Origin: an uncultured Oscillospiraceae bacterium
GTDB lineage: Bacteria > Bacillota > Clostridia > Oscillospirales > Oscillospiraceae
Reading direction: 5' to 3'
Assembly (NCBI GenBank): GCA_905234625.1
Contig: CAJOIC010000007.1
Span: forward strand, 1 to 64,000
Length of the DNA: 64,000 bases
The position numbers and the translations under genes are program-made. A model generated the notes under the pieces. That model worked only from the letters and a program-made list of their open reading frames with translations. It made no database searches and had not been told where the DNA came from. This document shows positions 8,437 through 16,378 of this stretch, one piece after another. Position 1 is the first letter of the stretch, and each line of letters begins with the position of its first letter.

Positions 8437-9020
8437 GAAACGCCACCGTCACCCGCAAGACCGCCGAGACGGACATCACCCTGGCCCTGAACCTGGACGG
8501 TACCGGCGAGACAAGCATCGATACCGGCGTGGGTTTTCTCGACCACATGCTGACGCTCTTCGCCAGGCACGGACGGTTCGACCTCATCCTCTCCTGCCGG
8601 GGGGACACCTATGTGGACGATCACCACAGCACCGAGGATATCGGCATCGCCCTGGGGGCGGCCTTCGCCGAGGCGCTGGGGGACAAGCGGGGCGTGACCC
8701 GCTACGGCAGCATGCTCCTGCCCATGGACGAGGCTCTCGTGCTGACGGCGGTGGACCTGTCCGGGCGGAGCACCCTGCGGTACGGCCTTGCCCTCCCCGC
8801 GCAGAAGGTCGGGACCTTCGACACGGAGCTTGTCGAGGAGTTTTTCCTCGCGTTCACCCGCACCGCCGGGGTCACGCTGCACCTGCGGCAGCTGGACGGC
8901 ACCAACACCCATCATATCATCGAGGCCGCCTTCAAGGGCTTCGGACGGGCGCTGCGGCAGGCCGTTGCCTTCGATCCGGACAGCGCCGGGGAGATCCCCT
9001 CCACCAAGGGAGTCCTGTGA
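8433..9020 (+). CDS. hisB: Imidazoleglycerol-phosphate dehydratase
   Basis: This is a monofunctional HisB dehydratase of 195 residues with no phosphatase domain, as in most Gram-positive bacteria. It dehydrates imidazoleglycerol phosphate using manganese. Metal-binding motifs are visible: DHMLTLFARHG, DDHHSTEDIGI and NTHHIIEAAFKGFGRAL. The ORF track start at 8028 is an upstream extension; the ATG at 8433 overlaps the hisC stop and follows AAAGGAGG. Histidinol-phosphate phosphatase is not encoded in this operon and must lie elsewhere. Confidence 0.96.
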   Translation: MRNATVTRKTAETDITLALNLDGTGETSIDTGVGFLDHMLTLFARHGRFDLILSCRGDTYVDDHHSTEDIGIALGAAFAEALGDKRGVTRYGSMLLPMDEALVLTAVDLSGRSTLRYGLALPAQKVGTFDTELVEEFFLAFTRTAGVTLHLRQLDGTNTHHIIEAAFKGFGRALRQAVAFDPDSAGEIPSTKGVL

Positions 9021-9021
9021 C

Positions 9022-9636
9022 ATGATCGCCATCATCGACTACGGCGTGGGGAACCTGTTCTCCCTGCAGAGCTCCTTTTCCATGATCGGCGCGGACGCCG
9101 CGGTGACCGGCGACCCCGCCGTCATCCGCTCCGCCGACCGGATCATCCTGCCGGGGGTAGGCGCCTTCGAGGACGCGGCGAAAAAGCTCCGGGAGGCGGG
9201 ACTGGACCAGGTCGTCCGCCAGGAGGCCGCCGACGGAAAATACATCCTGGGCATCTGCCTCGGGATGCAGCTCCTCTTTGACGAGAGCCACGAGTTCGGC
9301 GTTCATCCCGGCCTCGGTCTCATCCCCGGGAAGGTCGTCGATATGGGCCCGGTGATCGGCCCGGGGCTGAAGGTGCCCCACATCGGCTGGAACGCTCTGC
9401 ACCTGACGAAGCCCGATCATCCCCTGTGGAGGTACATCCGCCCGGAGGACTGCGTGTATTTCGTCCACAGCTATTATGCCGCGGAGTGCGATAACGCCGT
9501 CCTGGCCACCGCGGAATACGGCGCGTCTCTCACCGCCGCCGTAGGGAAGGACAATGTCCTGGGCTGCCAGTTCCATCCCGAGAAGAGCGGTCCCGTGGGC
9601 CTCAATATCCTGCGGGCCTTCTGTGAAATGAGGTGA
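9022..9636 (+). CDS. hisH: Imidazole glycerol phosphate synthase subunit HisH
   Basis: HisH is the class I glutamine amidotransferase subunit that hydrolyses glutamine and channels ammonia to HisF. The 204-residue protein has the nucleophile Cys in GICLGMQLLF and the His-Glu pair in GCQFHPEKS, plus the oxyanion-side motif IIDYGVGNLFS. The ATG at 9022 is 1 nt after the hisB stop, so the longer track ORF is not used. Confidence 0.97.
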   Translation: MIAIIDYGVGNLFSLQSSFSMIGADAAVTGDPAVIRSADRIILPGVGAFEDAAKKLREAGLDQVVRQEAADGKYILGICLGMQLLFDESHEFGVHPGLGLIPGKVVDMGPVIGPGLKVPHIGWNALHLTKPDHPLWRYIRPEDCVYFVHSYYAAECDNAVLATAEYGASLTAAVGKDNVLGCQFHPEKSGPVGLNILRAFCEMR

Positions 9637-9640
9637 CGTC

Positions 9641-10357
9641 ATGCTGATCTATCCCGCCATCGACCTGTACGACGGCAAGGCCGTGCGGCTGTATAAGGGC
9701 GATTACGCCCAAATGACCGTGTACAGCGACGATCCCCTCTCCGTGGCGAAGGATTTTGAGGCCGCCGGCGCCAAAAACATCCACATGGTGGATCTCGCCG
9801 GAGCCAAGGACGGCGCCACCCCCAACTTCGACGTGGTAGCCTCCGTGGCGAAAAGCACCTCTCTCAAGGTGGAGATCGGCGGCGGCGTGCGCTCGGAGGA
9901 GATCGTGAAAAAATACCTCGACGCGGGTATCGACCGGGTCATCCTCGGCACCGCCGCCATCACGAACTGGGACTTTTTCTGCGACATGACGCGGAAATAC
10001 CCCGGGCACATCGCCGCGGGGGTGGACGTCCGGGACGGGTACATCGCCATCAAGGGGTGGCTGGAGACCTCGGCCCTCACCTGCTTCGATTTCTGCGAAA
10101 AGCTGTCTAGCACCGGCGTCCGCGCCGTCATATGCACGGACATCTCCAAGGACGGCGCCATGGGCGGCACGAACCGGGCGCTGTACCGGGACCTGACGGG
10201 CCGGTTCCCGGACCTTGACATCATCGCCTCCGGCGGCGTCTCCACCCTGGACGATATCGCCGCGCTGCGGGATATGGGCCTGCACGGGGCCATCGTGGGC
10301 AAGGCGTACTACATCGGCGCCATCGACCTGAAGGAAGCGATCGAGGTGGCAAAATGA
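9641..10357 (+). CDS. hisA: Phosphoribosylformimino-AICAR phosphate isomerase
   Basis: HisA is a (beta-alpha)8 barrel that carries out the Amadori rearrangement of ProFAR to PRFAR. In the 238-residue protein the two catalytic Asp segments are visible as YPAIDLYDGKAVRLY and ICTDISKDGAMGG. Phosphate-binding loops IGGGVR and ASGGVSTLDD are also present. A GAGGTGA ribosome binding site precedes the start. It overlaps hisF by 4 nt. Confidence 0.97.
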   Translation: MLIYPAIDLYDGKAVRLYKGDYAQMTVYSDDPLSVAKDFEAAGAKNIHMVDLAGAKDGATPNFDVVASVAKSTSLKVEIGGGVRSEEIVKKYLDAGIDRVILGTAAITNWDFFCDMTRKYPGHIAAGVDVRDGYIAIKGWLETSALTCFDFCEKLSSTGVRAVICTDISKDGAMGGTNRALYRDLTGRFPDLDIIASGGVSTLDDIAALRDMGLHGAIVGKAYYIGAIDLKEAIEVAK

Positions 10358-11112
10358 TAACGAAACGCATCATCCCCTGCCTGGACGTGAAGGACGGCCG
10401 GGTGGTCAAGGGGGTCAATTTTCTGGGTCTGGCGGACGTGTCCAGCCCCGTGAAGCTCGCGGAATACTACTCCCGCTGCGGCGCGGACGAGCTGGTGTTC
10501 TACGACATCACCGCCTCTGCCGAGGGCCGGACCCTGTTCACCGACATCCTCCGGGAGGCCGCCTCCACCATCTTCATCCCCCTCACCGTGGGCGGCGGCA
10601 TCAATACCGTGGAGGACTTCGACCGGGTGCTCAAATGCGGCGCGGACAAGGTCAGCGTGAACTCCGGCGCCATCAAAGATCCGCAGCTCATCTTTGACGC
10701 CGCCAAGCGCTACGGCAGCCAGTGCGTGGTCCTCTCCGTGGACGCGAAGCGGGTGGATGGGCATTACCGCGTCTTCGCCAAGGGCGGCCGGGAGGATACC
10801 GGCATGGACGCCATCGAGTGGATCAAAAAAGGCGTCGATCTCGGTGCGGGGGAGCTGGTGCTCAACTCCATCGATACCGATGGTGTGAAGCAGGGCTTCG
10901 ACCTTGAGATGCTGGCCGCCGCCTGCGACGCGGTGAGCATCCCGGTCATCGCCTCCGGCGGCGCGGGGGGCATCGGCGATTTCGTCACCCTGTTCAAGAC
11001 CCTTCCCAAGGTGGACGCGGGGCTCGCCGCCTCCATCTTCCACTTCGGGGAGGTCACCATCGACGACCTGAAGAACACGCTTTCCGAAAACGATATCCTG
11101 GTAAGGAGATAA
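10354..11112 (+). CDS. hisF: Imidazole glycerol phosphate synthase subunit HisF
   Basis: HisF is the cyclase barrel that uses HisH-derived ammonia to make imidazoleglycerol phosphate and AICAR. The 252-residue protein has the catalytic aspartates in IIPCLDVKDGRVVKG and LNSIDTDGVKQGFD, with phosphate loops VGGGI and ASGGAGGIGDF. Product AICAR feeds purine synthesis. Confidence 0.97.
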   Translation: MITKRIIPCLDVKDGRVVKGVNFLGLADVSSPVKLAEYYSRCGADELVFYDITASAEGRTLFTDILREAASTIFIPLTVGGGINTVEDFDRVLKCGADKVSVNSGAIKDPQLIFDAAKRYGSQCVVLSVDAKRVDGHYRVFAKGGREDTGMDAIEWIKKGVDLGAGELVLNSIDTDGVKQGFDLEMLAAACDAVSIPVIASGGAGGIGDFVTLFKTLPKVDAGLAASIFHFGEVTIDDLKNTLSENDILVRR

Positions 11113-11115
11113 CCT

Positions 11116-11763
11116 ATGTTTGACATCGACAGCCTGAAATTCGACGACAAGGGCCTCATCCCCGCCGTGGTGGTGGATTCCGGCAGCAAAAAGGTGCTGA
11201 CCGTGGCCTATATGAATAAGGAGAGCCTGCGCATCTCCATGGAAAAAGGCCTCACCTGCTTCTGGAGCCGCTCCCGGCAGGAGCTCTGGCTCAAGGGCGA
11301 GACCAGCGGGAACTACCAGCACATCGTATCCATCACCGCCGACTGCGACCGGGACGCCCTGGTGGTGGAGGTGGTGAAGGACGGTCCCGCCTGCCACCTG
11401 GGCACGGACTCCTGCTTCAACGAGGTCATCTACGAGGGCGAGACGCCCCCCGCCTTCCAATACGAGGCGCTGATGGAGCTCCTCAAAGGCCGGAAGGAGA
11501 ACCCGCCCGAGGGATCCTATACCTCCTACCTCTTCGAGAAGGGCCTGGACAAGATCCTGAAAAAGGTGGGCGAGGAGTGCACCGAGGTCATCATCTCCGC
11601 CAAGGACAACGACAAGCCCAACACGGTCTACGAGCTGGGGGATCTGGCCTATCACGCCATGGTGCTCATGGTGGAGATGGGCATCTCCCTGGAGGAGCTG
11701 AAGACGGAGCTTGCCTCCCGGCACGTCATCGACCACAAGGTCAAGCAGGAGAAGATGAAATAA
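11116..11763 (+). CDS. hisIE: Bifunctional phosphoribosyl-AMP cyclohydrolase / phosphoribosyl-ATP pyrophosphatase
   Basis: This fused HisI-HisE protein of 215 residues catalyses steps two and three of the pathway. The HisI half (to about residue 115) has [18 protein letters not shown], the metal-binding DCDRDALV and [10 protein letters not shown]. The HisE half has [15 protein letters not shown] and [13 protein letters not shown], a MazG-like helical fold. AAGGAGA lies at proper spacing before the ATG. It is the last gene of the operon and is followed by a strong terminator. Confidence 0.97.
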   Translation: MFDIDSLKFDDKGLIPAVVVDSGSKKVLTVAYMNKESLRISMEKGLTCFWSRSRQELWLKGETSGNYQHIVSITADCDRDALVVEVVKDGPACHLGTDSCFNEVIYEGETPPAFQYEALMELLKGRKENPPEGSYTSYLFEKGLDKILKKVGEECTEVIISAKDNDKPNTVYELGDLAYHAMVLMVEMGISLEELKTELASRHVIDHKVKQEKMK

Positions 11764-11780
11764 CCCCCCCGCATCAGAAA

Positions 11781-11817
11781 ACCCGCCGTTCCCGTGACAG
11801 TCCCGGGAACGGCGGGT
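11781..11817. terminator. Terminator between his operon and DUF4364 gene
   Basis: A 14-bp perfect stem, ACCCGCCGTTCCCG paired with CGGGAACGGCGGGT, has a 9-nt loop and is followed by ATTATTATTTT on the plus strand. It lies between convergent genes and can serve both. Confidence 0.9.
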
Positions 11818-11836
11818 ATTATTATTTTATGCGGTA

Positions 11837-12361
11837 TCACTCCGCGGTGAGCAGATCGATGACCTTGTTGGCGATGGTCTCCGCGCCCGTCCTGAATCGG
11901 CTCTCGACGGCGGCGGCGAGCTCCCCGTCCGGCACGGTCAGGCGCAGGGCGATGACCTCCCCCACCCCGTCCGACAGGCGCAGGCTCACGGACACGGTGC
12001 CATCCTCCTGGGGCTCGGAGGCCGTCTCGATCTGGCGCTCCCGGCGCATCCTGGACACCACCGGCGCCGTCAGTCGGTCCGCCTTGGCCCGGACGGAGTA
12101 GGGAATGCTGGTGCCGACGGCGGCCACGTTCCGGCGGCCCTTCTCGGTGATCTCGTACCGTCCGTCCGTCTCGGCCACGTGGCCGGTCTCCACCAGCTCC
12201 GCGAGGCAGTCCGTATAGTCGAACCAGGTGAAGCCCCCGTCAAACAGCGCAAGATCCGACAGGATCACCGGCTCCACGGGACCGGGGAGCTTTTCAAGGA
12301 TATACAGCAGCAGGATCTTGATGTCCAGTTTGTCGCGGATAAAGCCGAAATGGATGTCCAT
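11837..12361 (-). CDS. DUF4364 family protein
   Basis: This 174-residue protein belongs to the DUF4364 family, common in Clostridia and of unknown function. The N-terminal part (DKLDIKILLLYILEKL, then YTDCLAELVETGHVAETDGRYEITEKG) looks like a winged-helix fold, so a DNA-binding role is plausible but not shown. The ATG at 12361 is chosen because AAGGAGACGGGCT lies directly upstream; the track ORF extends far beyond the family's start. A TATAAT box lies at 12397-12392 on the minus strand, with no clear -35 element. Confidence 0.8.
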   Translation of the reverse strand: MDIHFGFIRDKLDIKILLLYILEKLPGPVEPVILSDLALFDGGFTWFDYTDCLAELVETGHVAETDGRYEITEKGRRNVAAVGTSIPYSVRAKADRLTAPVVSRMRRERQIETASEPQEDGTVSVSLRLSDGVGEVIALRLTVPDGELAAAVESRFRTGAETIANKVIDLLTAE

Positions 12362-12430
12362 AGCCCGTCTCCTTACCGAAGATACGCCCCTATTATAAAC
12401 CATTTTCCGCCGGAGGTACAGGGGAATTTC

Positions 12431-12457
12431 ACATTTTCCCCCGGGGCGCATAGACTG
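12431..12457 (+). promoter_or_regulatory. Possible sigma-K-type sporulation promoter
   Basis: AC, 16 nt, then CATAGACTG resembles the sigma-K pattern (AC, 16-17 nt, CATAnnnTA), with one mismatch in the last position. It lies about 50 nt before the AAAGGAGG site of the 255-residue gene. No good sigma-A promoter is seen in this gap. The match is short and could be chance. Confidence 0.35.
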
Positions 12458-12509
12458 TACTGAACGCCGGCTTCCGCCGGTACAACAGTTTATAAAGGAG
12501 GGCATCATC

Positions 12510-13277
12510 ATGGCGGAAAGCCAGGAGATCACCGAGGCCGTATGCGTCCATACGAGAAAGATATACGACAGCTGCCGCGACAAGGACTGCGCGGAGGATC
12601 TGCGGGTCTATCCCACCGCAAGCTCCCAGCCGTACATAGACAGCGCCTTCAGCGTGCGCCCCAGCGCCGCGACGCTGCTCTACGCCGACGTCCAGGTGGA
12701 TGAGATCAGCTTCAACCGGGGGTACTACACCGTGGACGTCACCTACTTCTACGACGTGGCGGGCGTCACCTTCCCGGGAGAGAACGCCGTGCACGGCCTG
12801 GCTGTATTCAACAAGCGGGTCATGCTCTTCGGCAGCGAGGGCTCCGCCAAGGTGTTTGCCTCGGACGGCAGCTTCTCCGACGGCAACGCCCAGCCCGTGG
12901 CCGTGGCGGAATGCGTCGATCCCATCATCCTGAACATGAAGCTGGCGGACGCCGTTCCCGGGCCGAGACCTGAGCCCCGGCAGATCCCCCAGAACATCAT
13001 GGACTACTTTGGGGAGGAGCTGGTGCTGGCAGACTGCTGCCGGACCCTCACCTGCACCCTGGGCCAGTTTTCCATCCTCCGGCTGGAGCGTGACAGCCAG
13101 CTCGTCCTGCCGGTGTACGATTACTGCCTGCCCGACAAGGAATGCGAGCCCGGCATCCAGGACGATCCCTGCACCATGTTCAGCCGTATCAACTTCCCCG
13201 TGGACGAATTCTTCCCGCCCGACAGCATCGAGACGGCGGAGGATTATCGCTCCGCAAAGCAGAACCTCGAAGGCTGA
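12510..13277 (+). CDS. Conserved hypothetical protein, possible sporulation product
   Basis: I do not recognise a named family for this 255-residue protein. It has no signal peptide and no membrane segment. The N-terminus carries VCVHTRKIYDSCRDKDCAEDL with three cysteines, and further cysteines occur in pairs (DCCRTLTC, DYCLPDKEC). The middle is beta-rich (YTVDVTYFYDVAGVTF). Cys-rich, soluble, beta-rich proteins with a sigma-K-like promoter suggest a spore coat or outer-layer component, but this is inference only. AAAGGAGG lies upstream of the ATG, and a strong terminator follows, so the gene is monocistronic. Confidence 0.75.
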   Translation: MAESQEITEAVCVHTRKIYDSCRDKDCAEDLRVYPTASSQPYIDSAFSVRPSAATLLYADVQVDEISFNRGYYTVDVTYFYDVAGVTFPGENAVHGLAVFNKRVMLFGSEGSAKVFASDGSFSDGNAQPVAVAECVDPIILNMKLADAVPGPRPEPRQIPQNIMDYFGEELVLADCCRTLTCTLGQFSILRLERDSQLVLPVYDYCLPDKECEPGIQDDPCTMFSRINFPVDEFFPPDSIETAEDYRSAKQNLEG

Positions 13278-13284
13278 ACTCCAC

Positions 13285-13330
13285 AAAAACCGAAAAGGCC
13301 GCCTCGACGGAGGCGGTCTTATCGGTTTTT
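13285..13330 (+). terminator. Terminator after the 255-residue gene
   Basis: Two nested stems are visible: an outer AAAAACCGA / TCGGTTTTT and an inner GGCCGCCTC / GGAGGCGGTC. The outer right arm doubles as the T-run. Confidence 0.85.
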
Positions 13331-13358
13331 CATAATCCGGTGCGTTCCGTGGAAAACT

Positions 13359-14040
13359 ATGCTCATGATACTGCGTGAAATAGGTAATTCCATCCTCATT
13401 TACGCCGGGCTCATGCTGCTGATACGCCTGATGGGGAAGCGGCAGCTGGGAGAAATGGAACTGTCCGAGCTCGTCGTCACCATTCTCATATCGGAGGTCG
13501 CTGCCAGACCCATCGTGGAGGAGCACGCCACCCTGCTGGGGGCCCTCGTCCCCGCGGTCACGCTGATGGGGCTGGAGGTCCTGCTGTCGGTGGTCTCGCT
13601 CAAAAACGTGCGTCTGCGGGGCATTCTTTCGGGGAAGCCATCCCTCCTCGTGGTCCGGGGGCGGATCGACCAGGCCCAGATGCGGAAAAACCGCATCACC
13701 CCGGACGAGCTGGCGGAAGCGCTCCGGGACGACGGCCTTCTGGACCTTCGGGACGTTCAGTACGCCGTTCTGGAGACCAGCGGGAAGATTCCCCACGCCG
13801 GAAAAGCAGCCCTCCACCGCCGGGCAGGTGGGCGCGGTGGAGTCCGATCCGGGTTGGCCCGTCATCGTCATCAGCGGGGGCAGGGTCCTGACGGACAACC
13901 TGCGCCGTCTGGGCCGGGACGAAAACTGGCTCCAAAAGCAGCTGAAGCAAAACGGCCTTACCACGCCGGAGCAGGTGTATATGATGACCGCCGACAGTCA
14001 GGACGGGATCTTTCTCGCGCCGATGGAAAAAGACAATTAG
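13359..14040 (+). pseudogene. DUF421 (YetF-like) membrane protein, frameshifted
   Basis: This is a DUF421 protein with N-terminal membrane helices (NSILIYAGLMLLIRLMGKRQLGE, then GALVPAVTLMGLEVLLSVV) and a cytoplasmic domain with DVQYAVLETSGKI. YetF-type proteins are linked to membrane and spore traits, but their activity is unknown. The frame is lost near 13788-13800 (+1 or -2). The rest continues in ORF 13828-14040, after PEKQPSTAGQVGAVESD in the same frame, and ends normally at 14040. Both halves together give about 227 residues, normal for the family. The end overlaps the nrdR stop by 4 nt, convergently. Sequence error or recent inactivation are both possible. Confidence 0.8.
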
Positions 14041-14502
14041 GCGTTCTGGGCCTTGTCCCCCAGGAGCTTCGTCAGCTCCTCCATGAAGGTGTTGATATCC
14101 TTGAACTGGCGATACACCGAGGCGAAGCGGACATAGGCCACCTCACAGATCCTTGAGCCTGGCCATGACCATCTCGCCGATCTCAGCGGTGGAGATCTCC
14201 CGCTCCAGCGCGCCCTGGAGCTCGTTTTCGATCTCGTCGGCCACATCCTCCAGCTGCTGCAGGGACACGGGCCGCTTCTCGCAGGCGCGGACGAGGCCGT
14301 TGATGACCTTCACCCGGTCGAAGCTCTGACGGCTGCCGTCCCGCTTGACCACCACCAGCGGCAGGCGCTCCATGATCTCATAGGTGGTGAAGCGCTTGCG
14401 GCAGGCCATGCACTCGCGGCGGCGGCGGATGGTGCTGCCCTCCTCCGCAGGGCGGGAGTCGATGACCTTGCTCTCCATATACCCACAATAGGGACACTTC
14501 AT
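14037..14502 (-). pseudogene. nrdR: Transcriptional repressor NrdR, frameshifted
   Basis: NrdR represses ribonucleotide reductase genes. The zinc ribbon is complete (MKCPYCGYMESKVIDSR ... CMACRKRFTTYE) and the ATP-cone follows. After MARLKDL the frame hits a stop near 14143. The expected continuation, [20 protein letters not shown], is in the next frame and ends at 14037. A loss of two bases at this junction explains it. The ATG at 14502 is preceded by GGAGGAACAGCC. As only the last 35 or so residues are out of frame, a sequence error is likely; if real, the ATP-cone domain would be truncated. Confidence 0.85.
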
Positions 14503-14538
14503 GGCTGTTCCTCCCGGTAACACTACATACTGTTCTGC

Positions 14539-14547
14539 ATTATACCA
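14539..14547 (-). promoter_or_regulatory. Extended -10 promoter of nrdR
   Basis: On the minus strand TGGTATAAT is an extended -10 element with no clear -35 box, about 37 nt before the nrdR start. Confidence 0.5.
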
Positions 14548-14596
14548 CAGGCCGCAAGATATTGCCAGAAAAATATTATGTAACCCTGTAAATATA

Positions 14597-14733
14597 GATC
14601 CAAGCTATACGGTGTAAGCGCAGGGCGAGACCGCGAAGCCGAAGTGTGTGCCGCCAGCAACATCAGAAAAAAGTTGCGCGGCATATACTTCGGCGCCGTC
14701 GGTCCGTCACGAAGGCCGGATATAGCTTGGATC
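14597..14733. repeat. 137-bp imperfect palindrome
   Basis: A perfect 13-bp terminal inverted repeat, GATCCAAGCTATA at 14597-14609 and TATAGCTTGGATC at 14721-14733, encloses a second nested stem: GCCGAAGT with ACTTCGGC, then GTGCCGC with GCGGCA, then GCAAC with GTTGC at the tip. Nearly the whole 137 bp can fold as one hairpin. It starts immediately before the end of rnmV and fills the gap to the nrdR promoter. It carries no ORF. It may be a MITE-like element or a structured 3' UTR. I see no second copy in this window. Confidence 0.7.
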
Positions 14734-14735
14734 CG

Positions 14736-15332
14736 TTAGATCTCTTCTATGCTGTCCAGGAGCTTTATGAGCTCCTCCCGGGTGACAAGGACGTTCAGCA
14801 CATCCAAAAGGGCGTTGGCGGTGAGGTTTTCCGGCAGGTCCAGAGCCCTCTTGACCCGGGCGCGGCGGACAGCGCTGTCCGGCCGCCCGGAGAGGCCCAG
14901 GGCGTACAGCTCCGCCTTGGTCATGGGCTTTTCCCGGGGCGGGGCGTTTTCCCCCTCGATGGTGGCCCCGGCACGGCGCAGGCAGGTCAGCAGCACCTCC
15001 CCGCTCATGCCCTCCACCCCCAGCTTCCCCTCCTTCCCAGGGCGGCTCTTGCGGCGCTCCTTGCCGGGGACGTCCGGGATATAGGCGTGCTTCACCAGGG
15101 CGGGGTCGATGGCGCTCTTGAGAAAGCTCCGGATGAGGAGCCCGCCGCCGTCGCTGTCCGTGAGGACGATGAGGCCTCGCTTCTCCGCCAGACGGCGCAG
15201 GAGGTCGAGCTTCTCCCGGTCAGAGAAGATGCCGAAGCCGTTCGTCTCCAGGATCACCGTATCCACCACGGTGCTGAGGGCCGCCTTGTCGTAGCGCCCC
15301 TCCACCACGATGGCCTCCCCGACCCGGATCAC
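14736..15332 (-). CDS. rnmV: Ribonuclease M5
   Basis: RNase M5 matures 5S rRNA in low-GC Gram-positive bacteria. The 198-residue protein has a TOPRIM domain: the acidic VVEGRYDKAAL at the start, then LTDSDGGGLLIRSFL. The C-terminal half has EGMSGEVLLTCL, typical of the family. It overlaps holA by 4 nt. Here it sits with holA and comEC rather than the more familiar ksgA neighbour. Confidence 0.93.
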   Translation of the reverse strand: MIRVGEAIVVEGRYDKAALSTVVDTVILETNGFGIFSDREKLDLLRRLAEKRGLIVLTDSDGGGLLIRSFLKSAIDPALVKHAYIPDVPGKERRKSRPGKEGKLGVEGMSGEVLLTCLRRAGATIEGENAPPREKPMTKAELYALGLSGRPDSAVRRARVKRALDLPENLTANALLDVLNVLVTREELIKLLDSIEEI

Positions 15333-16378
15333 GCCTTGTCCAGCGCCAGGCGAAGGATCAGCTCCTTCATGCGCTCCTCCGGGTCAGGTCCGCCGTCCTT
15401 CATGCCGAAATCGCACTCCACGCACAGCCGCACCGCTCGGGCCAGACGCTCCCGGCTGTAATTGCGGCAGGTGCGCTTGAGGATGCTCAGACCGTAAGAG
15501 TTCCGGCCCAGCTCCGGCACACAGTCCACGATGAAGCTCTCCGGCCGGCGCTCGTCCGCCGCCACCCGGGCGGCATAGAGCCGGCGGAACTGCTCGCTGA
15601 TCATGGCGATCTGGAAGGCGGGGGGCGTGTCCTTGTCCGCCAGCAGATCGGACAGCAGGGACGCGGCCTTATCGTACTCCTTGGCGCCCAGGGCGTCCGT
15701 CAGCTGGAAGATGGTGGTCTCCGGCGCGCGCTTGGCCACGGCGTCGATGTCGGCCCGGAGGACCTCCTCCCCCTTGGCCGCGGCGCAGATCTTCGTGATC
15801 TCCGGGATGAGGGCGTTCATGCGGCTGCCGCATACCCAGAGGAGGTAGCTGGCGGTGCCTCCGTCGATGCGCTTGCCCTGGCTCTCCACCCGGCGGCGCA
15901 CCCAGCGGATCATATCCCCCTCCCCGGGGGAGGTGAATTCCAGGTCGATCCCCTCCTTCCGGAGGGTCTTCACCAGGGTGAGCTTGCCGTCTGGCTTATA
16001 TCCCGGAGCGAAGACGAAGACCACCGTCGTCCACTCCGGCAGATCGGACAAAAGCCCCTTCATAAGCTCCGGGTCATAGCCGGAGGTCCGGTTCACATCC
16101 ATGTCCCGCACCTCCACGAGGGTCCGCTCCCCCATGAAGGGCATGGCCTCCACGGCGTCCCGGAAGCCGCTCATGTCCAGGCCTGGGCCCCGGAAGCGGT
16201 GGAGGTTGAAGGCCTCCGTCCCCTCCTCCACGGCGAGCTTTTTGAGCTCCGAGAGGAAGCTGTCCCGCAGGTAGTCCTCCTCGCCCCGGAGCATATAAAG
16301 CCGCGCGGGTCCCTCAGCCCGGAGCTTTTTGAGCTCCGCGCCGTAGTCAAAAGCCGGTTTTGTGGTCGTCTTCGCCAT
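15329..16378 (-). CDS. holA: DNA polymerase III subunit delta
   Basis: The delta subunit opens the sliding clamp in the clamp-loader complex. The 349-residue product has the HolA pattern: RLYMLRGEEDYLRDSFLSELKKL at the N-terminus, ALVEVRDMD-like clamp-wrench segment (MGERTLVEVRDMD), and FQLTDALGAKEYDKA with the C-terminal collar domain. It overlaps the 3' end of comEC by 32 nt, a common arrangement in Firmicutes. Confidence 0.93.
   Translation of the reverse strand: MAKTTTKPAFDYGAELKKLRAEGPARLYMLRGEEDYLRDSFLSELKKLAVEEGTEAFNLHRFRGPGLDMSGFRDAVEAMPFMGERTLVEVRDMDVNRTSGYDPELMKGLLSDLPEWTTVVFVFAPGYKPDGKLTLVKTLRKEGIDLEFTSPGEGDMIRWVRRRVESQGKRIDGGTASYLLWVCGSRMNALIPEITKICAAAKGEEVLRADIDAVAKRAPETTIFQLTDALGAKEYDKAASLLSDLLADKDTPPAFQIAMISEQFRRLYAARVAADERRPESFIVDCVPELGRNSYGLSILKRTCRNYSRERLARAVRLCVECDFGMKDGGPDPEERMKELILRLALDKA

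Noticed and set aside
14597-14733. tRNA or known small RNA in the hairpin region
   Set aside because: No cloverleaf, anticodon arm or CCA end; the whole segment is a single palindrome.
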